Assembly: GCF_030063415.1 (NCBI RefSeq)
Contig: NZ_JASITA010000015.1
Location: 1-41,281 of the forward strand
Direction: 5' to 3'
Source: Streptomyces sp. H27-C3
GTDB lineage: Bacteria; Actinomycetota; Actinomycetes; Streptomycetales; Streptomycetaceae
Length of the DNA stretch: 41,281 bases
Below the pieces are notes generated by a model that was not told the DNA's origin, searched no databases, and was given only the letters and a program-made list of their open reading frames with translations. The translations under genes were made by a program, and so were the position numbers. Of the stretch, positions 1-10,763 are shown piece by piece. Numbering within the stretch: the first letter of the stretch is position 1; each line of letters begins with the position of its first letter.

Positions 1-146
1 GTTTTCTCACGCTCCCGGGAGACGCCCCGACACGGCCCCACCCGGGCACCGTCGGCAAGGCCCCCGGGGGCGCAGGGCGCCGGGGAAAGGCCCCGCGGGC
101 CCGGGGCCGTATCGCGTCGGGGCGTCTCCCGGGAGCGTGAGAAAAC
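1..146. repeat. Perfect 31-bp inverted repeat at the left end
   Basis: Bases 1-31 are the exact reverse complement of 116-146, with 84 bp of extremely GC-rich DNA between them. The repeat starts at base 1, so the true arm may be longer than shown. The segment holds no credible gene. It lies downstream of the cobT stop and could fold as a large hairpin, or it could mark an assembly break at a fold-back structure. Confidence 0.85.
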
Positions 147-197
147 CCCGCGGGCCCGGGGCCCGGGGTCCGTACCGCGTCGGGGCGTCTCCGGGAG
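91..197. repeat. Degenerate direct repeat in the left-end intergenic DNA
   Basis: The block at 91-134 (CCCCGCGGGCCCGGGG, then CGTATCGCGTCGGGGCGTC) recurs at 147-197 with a short insertion and one T-to-C change (CGTACCGCGTCGGGGCGTC). It overlaps one arm of the inverted repeat. The same motif therefore occurs three times in 200 bp, counting the inverted copy at 1-31. Confidence 0.7.
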
Positions 198-225
198 GGC
201 CCGGGGGGCTGGGGGGCCTGCGGCC

Positions 226-261
226 GAAGCCCCCGGGCGCCTGCTGGGCGGTGGGGGCTTC
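226..261 (-). terminator. Probable terminator hairpin after cobT
   Basis: GAAGCCCCC (226-234) pairs with GGGGGCTTC (253-261), giving a 9-bp stem with an 18-nt loop. It lies 17 nt beyond the cobT stop on the minus strand. There is no U tract, as is usual for actinomycete terminators. Confidence 0.5.
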
Positions 262-277
262 TGCGCAGCGGGCGGGG

Positions 278-3595
<3,318 letters not shown>

Positions 3596-3596
3596 C

Positions 3597-4199
3597 GGGG
3601 CCGCCGATGACGATGACGACGTTGGGGTCGCGCCAAACGTGGTCGGCGACCTTGTCGGAGGTGAGGACGGTGATCTGCTCGCGGGTGGTCCCCAGCTCCT
3701 CGCAGATGACGAAGGTGCGGTGGACTCCTTCGAGGAGCAGGGCCAGTTCGGCGGGCCCCGCACCCGGCGAGGTGAGCACGGCGACCTTGGAGTACGCCCG
3801 GCACACATTGACGGCGCGGCGCAGCGTACGGCGGTGGGCGACGACCGTCTGCGCGTCGTCCCAGGGCATCCCGGCGCGGGCGAACGCGGTGGCCACCGAC
3901 GAGACGGCGGACACCACTTCGACCTCCAGGCCGTGCTCGGCGGCGCGCAGTGTCCGTACGACGCCGAAGAATCCGGGGTCCCCGTCGGCGAGGACCACGG
4001 CGGTGCCCCGGTGCCCGGCGATCCGGCGGGCGGCGAGATCGACGCTGCCGAGGCGGATGCGCTCGGCGCCCGGCGGCACCTCGGGCAGTGCCAGGTGGTG
4101 CGCCGCCCCGGCGACGAGGGTCGCTGCGGCCAGGGCGGAGCGGGCCGCCGCGGTGAGGGGCGAACCGTCCCAGCCGATCACCGTGACCCGGTCGGCCAT
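3597..4199 (-). CDS. cbiE: CbiE-type precorrin-7 C5-methyltransferase domain, no stop at its end
   Basis: Starting at ATG 4199 (AGGAG 10 nt upstream), about 200 residues match the CbiE/CobL N-terminal SAM methyltransferase of corrin-ring synthesis. They include VTVIGWDGSPL, VVLADGDPGFFG, the SAVSSV segment, PWDDAQ and DPNVVIVIGG. This is a complete CbiE domain. No stop follows: the frame stays open to 2748 but after about 3597 gives only Arg/Ala/Gly-rich sequence, a shadow of the BluB-CobT linker. The usual partner domain CbiT (C15 methylation and decarboxylation) is absent. Removing one base from the run of four G at 3597-3600 would join CbiE in frame to BluB-CobT as a single protein of about 1306 aa. 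The end given is therefore the end of the recognisable domain, not a real stop. Confidence 0.75.
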
Positions 4200-4237
4200 C
4201 GTCGTCAGTCTCCTGAACTTGTCGCAGGTCGGGGCAG

Positions 4238-4254
4238 CCCGGCGCGGCGCCGGG
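4238..4254 (-). terminator. Short GC hairpin after the GNAT gene
   Basis: CCCGGCG (4238-4244) pairs with CGCCGGG (4248-4254) around a 3-nt loop. It lies 37 nt after the stop of the 4292-4930 gene and upstream of cbiE. It could equally act within the cbiE 5' region. Confidence 0.4.
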
Positions 4255-4291
4255 GGCAGGGTGAGAGTACCTGGTACGGACCTGGGCGGGG

Positions 4292-4930
4292 TCAGTTCCA
4301 GTCGGTGTAGGTGCCGTAGCCGCCGGCCTCGGCCATCTGGTCGGTGACGCCGTCCAAGTCCTCCGGGAGCAGGCTCCAGACGATCAGGTCGGTGCGGATG
4401 TCCGTCCAGCCGCCGTCCTGGGTCTGCGTTCGCGCTATCCAGGCGTTGCGCAGGACACCCTCGCTGATGCAGCCGATCTTCTGCGCGACCTGCTGCGAGG
4501 CCGTGTTGTCCGCGGCGGTGCGCAACTCCAGGCGCTCGAAACGCTGGTCGCGGAAGATCCATTGGGCCATGGCGAGCACCGACTCGGTGGCGTACCCCTC
4601 ACCGCGCGCCCAGTGAGCCGTCACATAACCGATCTCGGTGGCGCGGGTGCGCCAGTCGGTGTGCTTGAGGTGGACGCTGCCGACGAGCCGCTGGGTGAGG
4701 AACTCGGTGACGGCGAGGGCGATGCCGCGGCCCTGGGTCCGCTCGGCAGGAGCGATCCTGCGGACCCAGCGTTCGGCGTCGCGTGTGGTGTACGGGTGGG
4801 GCGCCGACGTCCAGGCGGTGACCATCTCGTCGTTCATCATCTCGGTCAGCGCCGGGATGTCCGACTCGTCGAAGGGGCGCAGCACCAGCCGGTCCGTGCT
4901 GATGGAGATGTCCGGGAAGGTGGTAGTCAT
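4292..4930 (-). CDS. GNAT-family N-acetyltransferase (RimJ/RimL-like)
   Basis: The protein is 212 aa, starting at ATG 4930 with GGAGTGAGC directly upstream. An upstream in-frame start at 4999 lacks such a site. It has the RimJ/RimL pattern: TDRLVLRPFDESD near the N-terminus, an acetyl-CoA-binding segment around residues 108-120 (ARGEGYATES), then RLELRTAADNTASQQVAQKIG and GVLRN. Members acetylate protein N-termini or small amines with acetyl-CoA in the cytoplasm; the substrate cannot be told here. It lies between cbiE and metQ on the same strand but is separated from both by hairpins, so it is probably its own unit. Confidence 0.85.
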   Translation of the reverse strand: MTTTFPDISISTDRLVLRPFDESDIPALTEMMNDEMVTAWTSAPHPYTTRDAERWVRRIAPAERTQGRGIALAVTEFLTQRLVGSVHLKHTDWRTRATEIGYVTAHWARGEGYATESVLAMAQWIFRDQRFERLELRTAADNTASQQVAQKIGCISEGVLRNAWIARTQTQDGGWTDIRTDLIVWSLLPEDLDGVTDQMAEAGGYGTYTDWN

Positions 4931-5019
4931 GCTCACTCCATGCCGTGGACCGTCGTAAAGGACGTAAAGGCACAGCATGCAGCATCGCGGCCGGGGCACG
5001 CAGGCGCGGGTCGACGCGG

Positions 5020-5057
5020 GAAGGCCCCGCGCACCCGGTGGGGTGGGCGGGGCCTTC
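5020..5057 (-). terminator. Terminator of the metNIQ operon
   Basis: GAAGGCCCCGC (5020-5030) and GCGGGGCCTTC (5047-5057) form a perfect 11-bp stem with a 16-nt loop. It starts 22 nt beyond the metQ stop. Confidence 0.75.
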
Positions 5058-5079
5058 GCTCACAAGGGCCGTACGGGTG

Positions 5080-5940
5080 TCAGGACTTGACGGCGCCGAA
5101 GGCCGGGACGACCTTGCCGTCGTACTTGTCCTCGATGAACTTCTTGACCTCGTCGGAGTTCAGGAGCTTTGCGAGCTTCTGCACGCGTGCGTCCGTCTCG
5201 TTGCCCTTCTTGACGGCGAGGAAGTTGGCGTACGGGTTGCCTTCGGCCTTCTCGATCGCCAGGGAGTCCTTGGCCGGGTCGAGGTCGGCCTCGATGGCGT
5301 AGTTGCCGTTGATGATCGCGGCGTCGACGTCGTCCAGGGCGCGGGGCAGAGTGGCGGCCTCCAGCTCCTTGAACTCCAGACCCTTCTTGTCCTTGATGTC
5401 GGAGAGCTTGGCGTCCGTGCCGGCGCCGTCCTTCAACGTGATCAGGCCGTTCTCGGCGAGCAGCTTGAGCGCGCGGCCCTCATTGGTGGTGTCGTTGGGC
5501 ACCGCGACGGTCTGGCCGGGCTTGATCTCCTTGAGGTCCTTGGACTTCTTGGAGTAGAGGGCCAGCGGCTCCAGGTGAACGTTGACGACGGGCACGATGG
5601 TGGTGCCCTTCTTCTTGTTGAAGTCGTCGAGGTACGGCTTGTGCTGGAAGAAGTTGGCGTCGACCTCGCCGCTCTGGGTCGCGGTGTTCGGCAGGACGTA
5701 GTCCGTGAACTCCTTGACCGTGAGCTTCAGGCCGTTCTTCTCCGCCAGGTTGTCCCTGACGTAGTTGAGGATGTCGCCGTGCGGCGTCGGGGACGCGGCG
5801 ACGACGAGTGCCTTGGACTCGTCCGCCTTGCCCGACTCGGACTTGGCACCCGGGTCGGAGGCGGTGCCGCAGGCGGTGAGGCCCAGGGCGAGGGCGGCGG
5901 AGGCGGCGGCAGCCGCAGTGATCTTGAGGTTCTTGCGCAC
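5080..5940 (-). CDS. metQ: Methionine-binding lipoprotein MetQ
   Basis: The protein is 286 aa, an NlpA/MetQ-family solute-binding lipoprotein that captures methionine outside the membrane and hands it to MetNI. It starts at GTG 5940 with AGAGG eight bases upstream. The signal peptide ends in a lipobox, LTAC, so the mature protein begins at the Cys near residue 24 and is lipid-anchored. Family segments include SPTPHGDILNYVRDNL, FTDYVLPNTA, DANFFQHKPYLDDFN and the VPNDTTNEGRALKLL stretch. It is last in metN-metI-metQ, 85 nt after metI, and is followed by a clear terminator. The family is known for D- and L-methionine uptake; preference among isomers or sulfoxide is not visible. Confidence 0.95.
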   Translation of the reverse strand: MRKNLKITAAAAASAALALGLTACGTASDPGAKSESGKADESKALVVAASPTPHGDILNYVRDNLAEKNGLKLTVKEFTDYVLPNTATQSGEVDANFFQHKPYLDDFNKKKGTTIVPVVNVHLEPLALYSKKSKDLKEIKPGQTVAVPNDTTNEGRALKLLAENGLITLKDGAGTDAKLSDIKDKKGLEFKELEAATLPRALDDVDAAIINGNYAIEADLDPAKDSLAIEKAEGNPYANFLAVKKGNETDARVQKLAKLLNSDEVKKFIEDKYDGKVVPAFGAVKS

Positions 5941-6025
5941 GAAAAGTGCCTCTTTCTGGTCTTGCGGGTGGTAGCCCGGACAAGGAGTGCGGGCTTGTGT
6001 GGGGAAGAAAGCTCGGGAGGAAGGT

Positions 6026-6697
6026 CTAGGAGGCGATGTGGCTGCGGCGGGCGAGGAGCCGTATCGCGCCGTCGCCGATGAGCTGCACGACAGTCACCAT
6101 CGCGATCAGGATGGCCACGGTGATGAGCATGAGCTGGGTCTCGAAGCGCTGATACCCGTAGGTGACCGCCGTGTTGCCGAGGCCTCCGCCGCCGACCGCG
6201 CCCGCCATCGCCGAGTAGCCGACGAGCACGATCACGGTGGTGGTGACGCCGGAGATCAGCGACGGCAGGGACTGCGGCAGCAACGCCTTGAAGACGACGG
6301 TCGGCACGGAGCCGCCCATCGACTGCACGGCCTCGACCAGTCCGTGGTCGACCTCTCGGATCGAGGTCTCGACGAGCCGGGCGAAGAACGGGATGGCGCC
6401 GATGGCGAGCGGCACGATCATCGCGGACGGACCGATGAAGGTGCCGACGAGAAGCTTCGTGAAGGGGATCAGGGCGATCAGCAGGATGATGAACGGCAGC
6501 GACCGGCCGATGTTGACGATCGTGCCGACGACCTTGTTGACCGTGAGGTTCTGGAGCAGCCCGCCCTTGTCCGTGAGGACGAGCAGGATACCCAGCGGGA
6601 GTCCGCCGAGGACCGAGACGGCCGTGGCCCACAGCACCATGTAAAGGGTGTCGATGGTGCCCTGCTCCAGCAGTGGCTGCATTTCCGACCAGGTCAC
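6026..6697 (-). CDS. metI: Methionine ABC transporter permease MetI
   Basis: The protein is 223 aa, the usual length of MetI. It has five or six hydrophobic segments, and the EAA coupling loop is seen as EAVQSMGGSVPTVVFKALLP around residues 130-150, the contact with the MetN ATPase. It begins TWSEMQPLLEQGTIDTLYMV after a GTG at 6697 that shares four bases (GTGA) with the metN stop, so the two are translationally coupled. It forms the membrane channel of the MetNIQ importer in the cytoplasmic membrane. Confidence 0.95.
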   Translation of the reverse strand: MTWSEMQPLLEQGTIDTLYMVLWATAVSVLGGLPLGILLVLTDKGGLLQNLTVNKVVGTIVNIGRSLPFIILLIALIPFTKLLVGTFIGPSAMIVPLAIGAIPFFARLVETSIREVDHGLVEAVQSMGGSVPTVVFKALLPQSLPSLISGVTTTVIVLVGYSAMAGAVGGGGLGNTAVTYGYQRFETQLMLITVAILIAMVTVVQLIGDGAIRLLARRSHIAS

Positions 6698-7770
6698 TTG
6701 GCACCTTCCTTGACCAGCGTGGGGGGCTGCGCCGCTACCTGCGCGGGCGTTTCGGTTCCGGGCGCGTTCTCCTCGACGACCTCGACCTGCAGGCCCTGCT
6801 CGCGCAGGAAGCCGACGGGGACGACGTTCTCCTCGTACAGTCCCGGCAGCTCGATGCGCATGCGGCCGATCTGGTTGCCGCCGACGGTGTCCATCGCGGC
6901 GCCCAGGATCGAGATGTCGATGTTGTACGTACGGGAGAGCTGGGAGATCACCGGCTGCGTCGCGGCCTCACCGTGGAAGGTGACGTCGATGACGGTCCGG
7001 CCGGGGCCGGACGCCTGACCGCCCACCGGGAACAGCTCGTGCGCGAGCTCGGAGCCGGGAGTCGCCAGCAGTTCGCTGACCGTGCCGGACTCGACGATCC
7101 GCCCGCGCTTCATCAGCGCGGCCGAGTCGCAGACCGTCTTCACGACGTCCATCTCGTGCGTGATCAGCAGGACGGTCAGGCCGAGCTGCCGGTTGAGGTC
7201 GCGCAGGAGCCGCAGGATCGAGCGGGTGGTCTCGGGGTCGAGGGCCGAGGTGGCCTCGTCGGAGAGCAGCACCTTGGGGTCGCCGGCCAGGGCCCGTGCG
7301 ATGCCGACGCGCTGCTTCTGACCGCCGGAGAGGTGCGCGGGGTAGGCCTTCGCCTTGTCTGCGAGGCCCACCAGGTCGAGCAGTTCCAGGGCCTTGCGGG
7401 AGCGCTCCTGGCCGGAGATCCCGATGATCTCCAGGGGCAGTTCGACGTTGTCCTTGACCGTGCGCGAGGACAGCAGGTTGAAGTGCTGGAAGACCATGCC
7501 GATGCGGCTGCGGGCGGCGCGCAGTTCCCTGCCCGCTCGCCGGCCGCGGCCGGCGAGTGCGGTGAGGTCCTGACCGTCGACCGTCACGATGCCGGCGGTG
7601 GGGCGCTCCAGCAGGTTGACGCAGCGGATGAGCGAGGACTTTCCGGCGCCGCTCTGGCCGATGACTCCGTACACCTCCCCCTCACGAACGTGCAGATCGA
7701 CGCCGTCCAGGGCGGTGACCTCGCGGCCTCGCGAGGGATAGACCTTGGTGAGGCCCGTAGTGGTGATCAC
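6694..7770 (-). CDS. metN: Methionine ABC transporter ATP-binding protein MetN
   Basis: The protein is 358 aa from GTG 7770 (ITTTGLTKVYPSRG follows), the family's usual N-terminus. In-frame ATGs further upstream would only add sequence with no family match. It contains Walker A GQSGAGKSSL, Q-loop VFQHFN, signature LSGGQKQR, Walker B VLLSDEA (Ser-Asp-Glu, common in MetN) and H-loop LLITHEMD. A C-terminal NIL/ACT-type domain of about 90 residues (VIDVTFHGEAATQPVISQL) is known in this family to bind methionine and inhibit transport. It powers MetI with ATP on the inner face of the membrane. It is the first structural gene, about 210 nt after the leader ORF. Confidence 0.95.
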   Translation of the reverse strand: MITTTGLTKVYPSRGREVTALDGVDLHVREGEVYGVIGQSGAGKSSLIRCVNLLERPTAGIVTVDGQDLTALAGRGRRAGRELRAARSRIGMVFQHFNLLSSRTVKDNVELPLEIIGISGQERSRKALELLDLVGLADKAKAYPAHLSGGQKQRVGIARALAGDPKVLLSDEATSALDPETTRSILRLLRDLNRQLGLTVLLITHEMDVVKTVCDSAALMKRGRIVESGTVSELLATPGSELAHELFPVGGQASGPGRTVIDVTFHGEAATQPVISQLSRTYNIDISILGAAMDTVGGNQIGRMRIELPGLYEENVVPVGFLREQGLQVEVVEENAPGTETPAQVAAQPPTLVKEGAK

Positions 7771-7845
7771 AGGGTTTCCGTCACTGTCGAGTGCGCGGCG
7801 AGGTGTCCGCCGGGCACGGGGCATTCGTCTTGGGGGGACGCGGCA

Positions 7846-7907
7846 CGGCCGAGCCGGCGGTGAGTACCGGAGGGCAACACGTGCGCGGGGCAGGCCCGGC
7901 TCGGCCG
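7846..7907 (-). promoter_or_regulatory. Hairpin and repeats in the metN 5' leader
   Basis: CGGCCGAGCCGG (7846-7857) and CCGGCTCGGCCG (7896-7907) form a perfect 12-bp stem with a 38-nt loop, between the leader ORF and the metN start. Ten bases at the foot of one arm (7906-7915) repeat exactly within the leader ORF at 7999-8008, where they cover the Cys-Met-Cys-Arg codons. This arrangement fits an attenuator or anti-terminator element. I did not recognise a SAM riboswitch core here. Confidence 0.5.
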
Positions 7908-7981
7908 ACACATACGTGGCTGGTCGGGCGCGGGGCGGCTGTCGGGTCTCGCTTCGGGGCGCGAGGCTCGGGCAGGGGCCC

Positions 7982-8068
7982 TCAGAAGGCGCACATTCGA
8001 CACATACAACGAGCACCGGGCGTCATCGTCGCCTCGGTCGCAAGGGTGCGGCTGCTCATCGTGGTCAT
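7982..8068 (-). CDS. Putative Met/Cys-rich leader peptide upstream of metNIQ
   Basis: A 28-codon ORF from ATG 8068 to TGA 7982 lies about 210 nt before metN on the same strand. Met occurs at codons 1, 4, 15, 22 and 25. The C-terminus reads TPGARCMCRMCAF: three Cys and two Met in the last nine residues. There is no Shine-Dalgarno sequence; a -10-like TTTACT at 8075-8080 ends 6 nt before the ATG, consistent with a leaderless transcript. Known bacterial leader peptides carry codons of the amino acid that controls the operon, placed near their end. Here that would be methionine or cysteine, matching the transporter encoded downstream. That it is translated and regulatory is inference. Confidence 0.6.
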   Translation of the reverse strand: MTTMSSRTLATEATMTPGARCMCRMCAF

Positions 8069-8159
8069 GCAACGAGTAAACCAGACGGGAGTACGGACCG
8101 ATCACTGCTGTCCGAATAGCGGATGCCCACGTCTCACTATCGGGACGGGCCCGGCCTCA

Positions 8160-8813
8160 TCAGTCGGCCGTGACGATCTCCACGCCGTACTCCGTGGCCT
8201 GTGCCGACACCGCCGAGAGGTCGGTGACGACCACATCGGCCGTCAGCTCGGAGCGGATGTGCGTTGTGGCCAACGCCACGGTCGTCATGCCCGCCGCGCG
8301 GCCGGCCTGGAGCCCGGCCGGGGCGTCCTCGAACACCACGCAGCGGGCCGGGTCCACCCCCAGCCTGCGCGCCGCGAGCAGGAAGGGCTCCGGGTCGGGC
8401 TTGCCGCGCGTGACGTCGTCCGCGGCGATCAGCGTCTTGGGGGTGATGCCGACCCGCTCCAGCCGCGCCTCGGCGAGGCGGCGGGTGGCGGAGGTGACGA
8501 CGGCCCAGCGGTCGGCGGGCAGGCTCGCGAGGAGCTGGGCGGTGCCGGGCAGCGGTACGACGCCGCCGGGGCCGCTCACGTCCTCGACCTCCAGCTGTTC
8601 GATACGGGCCACCGCGCCCGGCACGACGTCGGCGGGCAGCAGGTCGGCGGCGATCTCCGCGGCGGGTCGGCCGTGCAGCTCGACGCGGGCGAACTCCTCG
8701 GCCGTGATGCCGTACTCCTGCGCCCAGCGGGTCCAGCAGCGGATCACGGACTCCATGGAGGACAGGAGTGTTCCGTCGTTGTCGAACAGGAGGGCCTCGG
8801 CCTGGATCTTCAT
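8160..8813 (-). CDS. HAD-superfamily phosphatase
   Basis: The protein is 217 aa from ATG 8813. All four HAD motifs are present: FDNDGTLLSS with the nucleophile and acid Asp, VVTSATR (motif II), RGKPDPEPF (Lys, motif III) and VVFEDAPAG (motif IV). A helical cap lies between motifs I and II, the layout of subfamily I enzymes that dephosphorylate small sugar phosphates or glycerol phosphate. The substrate is not predictable. It diverges from the membrane-protein gene at 8866 with about 50 bp between them, so the promoters are close or overlapping. Its 3' end lies 91 bp from the start of the met leader ORF on the same strand. Confidence 0.88.
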   Translation of the reverse strand: MKIQAEALLFDNDGTLLSSMESVIRCWTRWAQEYGITAEEFARVELHGRPAAEIAADLLPADVVPGAVARIEQLEVEDVSGPGGVVPLPGTAQLLASLPADRWAVVTSATRRLAEARLERVGITPKTLIAADDVTRGKPDPEPFLLAARRLGVDPARCVVFEDAPAGLQAGRAAGMTTVALATTHIRSELTADVVVTDLSAVSAQATEYGVEIVTAD

Positions 8814-8852
8814 GCTGACCGACCCTACGTCCAGCGGCCTTCGCTTCCGTAA

Positions 8853-8858
8853 TACGCT
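8853..8858 (+). promoter_or_regulatory. -10 element for a leaderless transcript
   Basis: TACGCT fits the TANNNT -10 consensus and ends 7 nt before ATG 8866. No ribosome site precedes that ATG, so the mRNA probably begins at or next to the start codon. Confidence 0.5.
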
Positions 8859-8865
8859 CGTGGTC

Positions 8866-9225
8866 ATGCTCGACGCCCTGACGGTCACGGTTTCCGTGGC
8901 CGCGCTCGCACTCGCCGCGTGGTGCGGTTACGCCGCGTTTCGCGATCAGCCCACCAAGGACTGGCACTTCATCGGCATGGCCGTGGTGTCGGTGCTCGCG
9001 CTCGCCCAGCTGGTGATCGGCGTCGTGCTTCTCGCGCGCGGCGAGAAGCCGGACGAGGGCGCGGTGATCTTCGTCTCGTATCTGATCGGGGCGTTCGCGG
9101 CGGTGCCCGCCGCGGGCTTCCTCTCGCTGGGCGAGCGGACCCGCTGGGGCTCGGTGACGGTCTCGGCCGGCGCGGTCGTCCTGGCCGTGCTCGAAGTCCG
9201 GCTGCACGACATCTGGGGAGGCTGA
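8866..9225 (+). CDS. Small integral membrane protein, function unknown
   Basis: The protein is 119 aa with four hydrophobic segments (about residues 5-25, 35-58, 68-90 and 95-112) and short polar links such as FRDQPTKDWH and ARGEKPDEG. I do not recognise a characterised family. It is the first gene of a pair: the stop at 9225 is two bases before the ATG of the next membrane protein, which points to co-expression and perhaps a two-subunit membrane complex. Confidence 0.75.
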   Translation: MLDALTVTVSVAALALAAWCGYAAFRDQPTKDWHFIGMAVVSVLALAQLVIGVVLLARGEKPDEGAVIFVSYLIGAFAAVPAAGFLSLGERTRWGSVTVSAGAVVLAVLEVRLHDIWGG

Positions 9226-9227
9226 CG

Positions 9228-9665
9228 ATGAGCGGGTCCGTCGCCGAGGAACAGGGCCGGGAGCCGGGTCGCACCAGGCTGGTCAAGGGTCCCGGGCTGC
9301 TGCTGGTGTGGCTGTACGGAGTGATGTCCGTCGGCGCAGTGTCCCGCTCGGCCTACCAGATCGCCACGGAATTCGACCGTGCGCCGCTCGCGTACGCGCT
9401 GTCCGCCGTGGCGGCGGTGGTCTACGCGTTCATTACGTACACCCTCGTCCGGGGCGGCGAAAGGGCCCGCAGGGCGGCGCTGGTGTGCTGCGCCGCCGAG
9501 CTGGTGGGCGTGCTCGTCGTCGGGACCTGGACAGTGGTGGAGCCGTCCGCGTTCCCGGACACCACCGTCTGGTCCATGTTCGGCAGGGGGTACCTCTTCA
9601 TTCCGGTGCTGCTGCCGGTCACCGGAGTGCTCTGGCTGCGCAGGGCGCGTCGGGACACCTTCTAG
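9228..9665 (+). CDS. Integral membrane protein, function unknown
   Basis: The protein is 145 aa from ATG 9228 with GGGGAGG 5 nt upstream, inside the end of the preceding gene. About 25 polar N-terminal residues are followed by four hydrophobic segments (for example GLLLVWLYGVMSVGAV and YLFIPVLLPVTGVLWL) and a basic tail. I do not recognise a functional motif. It is presumably co-translated with 8866-9225. Its TAG overlaps the TAG of the convergent GNAT gene, leaving no space for a terminator between them. Confidence 0.8.
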   Translation: MSGSVAEEQGREPGRTRLVKGPGLLLVWLYGVMSVGAVSRSAYQIATEFDRAPLAYALSAVAAVVYAFITYTLVRGGERARRAALVCCAAELVGVLVVGTWTVVEPSAFPDTTVWSMFGRGYLFIPVLLPVTGVLWLRRARRDTF

Positions 9666-10165
9666 GCACTCGCGACGTAGGCCTGGGCCTCGGTCTCCTT
9701 CTCCAGCGTGACGAGGGTGAGTCCCGGGCCGAGCCGCTCGGTGGCCACCGGGGCGTAACCGTGGCTGCGGTAGAGCCGCAGGTTGACCTCGCTGCGGTGG
9801 CCGGTGAAGAGCTGGAAGCGCTTGGCGGCCGGCTCCCCCGCGAAGTGCACCTCGATGGCGGCGAGCAACCTTCCGCCGAGACCGTGTCTCCGCATCCTGG
9901 GGTGGACGATCAGCTTGGCGATGCGCGCCGTGCCCGCTTCGTCGACGCTGCCGCGGACCGAGGCGACCACTTCGTCGCCGAGACGGGCCACCAGGGTGTG
10001 GCTGCGGCCGAGTTCGGCGCGCAGGTCGTCGAGTGACTGGGTCAGGGGCTCAATGCCGTAGTCGCCGTAGAGCTCGGCCTCGCTCTGGTAGCACAGGTAC
10101 TGCAGCTTGAGGATGTGTTCGGCGTCCTGTTCCGTTGCCGCTGAGATGGTCACGCTCATGCCCAT
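9662..10165 (-). CDS. GNAT-family N-acetyltransferase
   Basis: The protein is 167 aa from ATG 10165, with GGGAGG about 9 nt upstream; ATG 10159 is a close alternative. The acetyl-CoA-binding motif A is seen as ARIAKLIVHPRMRRHGLGGRL around residues 85-105, followed by LFTGHRSEVNLRLYRSHGY, the motif B region. It is a cytoplasmic transferase of unknown substrate. It lies 37 nt downstream of the sigma-like gene and may be co-transcribed with it. Its stop overlaps the stop of the convergent membrane-protein gene. Confidence 0.85.
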   Translation of the reverse strand: MGMSVTISAATEQDAEHILKLQYLCYQSEAELYGDYGIEPLTQSLDDLRAELGRSHTLVARLGDEVVASVRGSVDEAGTARIAKLIVHPRMRRHGLGGRLLAAIEVHFAGEPAAKRFQLFTGHRSEVNLRLYRSHGYAPVATERLGPGLTLVTLEKETEAQAYVASA

Positions 10166-10202
10166 GTGTGCATGCCTCCCGCTCGCCTGCTCCGCCGGTT
10201 GC

Positions 10203-10763
10203 TTACCGCTCCTTTCCCCCTGGGCCAGGAGCTGCAACCTCCGCCGCCAGCATTCTGCGCAGGCATCCCAGGCAACGGGAACGCATGGGCCCCAAGCTGC
10301 CTTGTGACATTCCCAACTCCCCTGCAATTTCGCGGTAAGTGGGGTCCGCGGGGGACAACATCGCAGCCAACAGCCGCGGACAGCGCCCGGGCAGCCTGCC
10401 GACCGCGTCGCGCACGGCGCGGCGCCGCTCGGCGCTCAGCGCCGCGCGTTCCGGGCACGCGGCGTCCGGGGCGGCGGCCGGCGGGGCGGCGTGGGGAAGT
10501 TCGCGGCGTGCCCGGCTGCGGGCCAGGCGTGCCTCGGTGCGCACGGCGCGGCGCACCCAGAGCGCCGGGTCGGGCGGCGGGCCGGCCCCGTCGAGCAGTT
10601 CGAGCAGGCGCAGCCATACGTCCTGTTCGAGGTCGCCGGGTTCGATTCCGGTCCCGGCGGCCTCCGCCCCCGCCTCGGCGGCCAGCAGGGGGCGCAGGGC
10701 GCTGAAGAGGTCGGGCGCGGAGGCGGCCGGGGCGGGCTGTGCGTGGCGTACGGAGTGGGTCAT
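10203..10763 (-). CDS. Sigma-70-like (ECF-type) regulator
   Basis: The protein is 186 aa from ATG 10763; an in-frame ATG at 10814 is less likely. The N-terminal half has a region-2-like helix (DLEQDVWLRLLELL, then WVRRAVRTEARLARSRAR). The C-terminal half carries a region-4 helix-turn-helix (PTYREIAGELGMSQGSLGPMRSRCLGCLRRML). This is the compact sigma2-sigma4 layout of ECF sigma factors, but the Ala-rich stretch between the two regions and weak region 2 make promoter recognition uncertain. No anti-sigma gene is adjacent; the neighbour downstream is a GNAT. I see no self-promoter motif. Confidence 0.75.
   Translation of the reverse strand: MTHSVRHAQPAPAASAPDLFSALRPLLAAEAGAEAAGTGIEPGDLEQDVWLRLLELLDGAGPPPDPALWVRRAVRTEARLARSRARRELPHAAPPAAAPDAACPERAALSAERRRAVRDAVGRLPGRCPRLLAAMLSPADPTYREIAGELGMSQGSLGPMRSRCLGCLRRMLAAEVAAPGPGGKER

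Noticed and set aside
7767..8105. 112-codon frame in the metN leader region
   Set aside because: It overlaps the shorter Met/Cys leader ORF in another frame and has poor codon use and no family match. The short ORF fits the context better, though neither is proven.
7771..8150. SAM riboswitch in front of metNIQ
   Set aside because: Looked for because it would be expected; I could not recognise the conserved SAM-I or SAM-IV core by eye. A covariance-model search would settle this.
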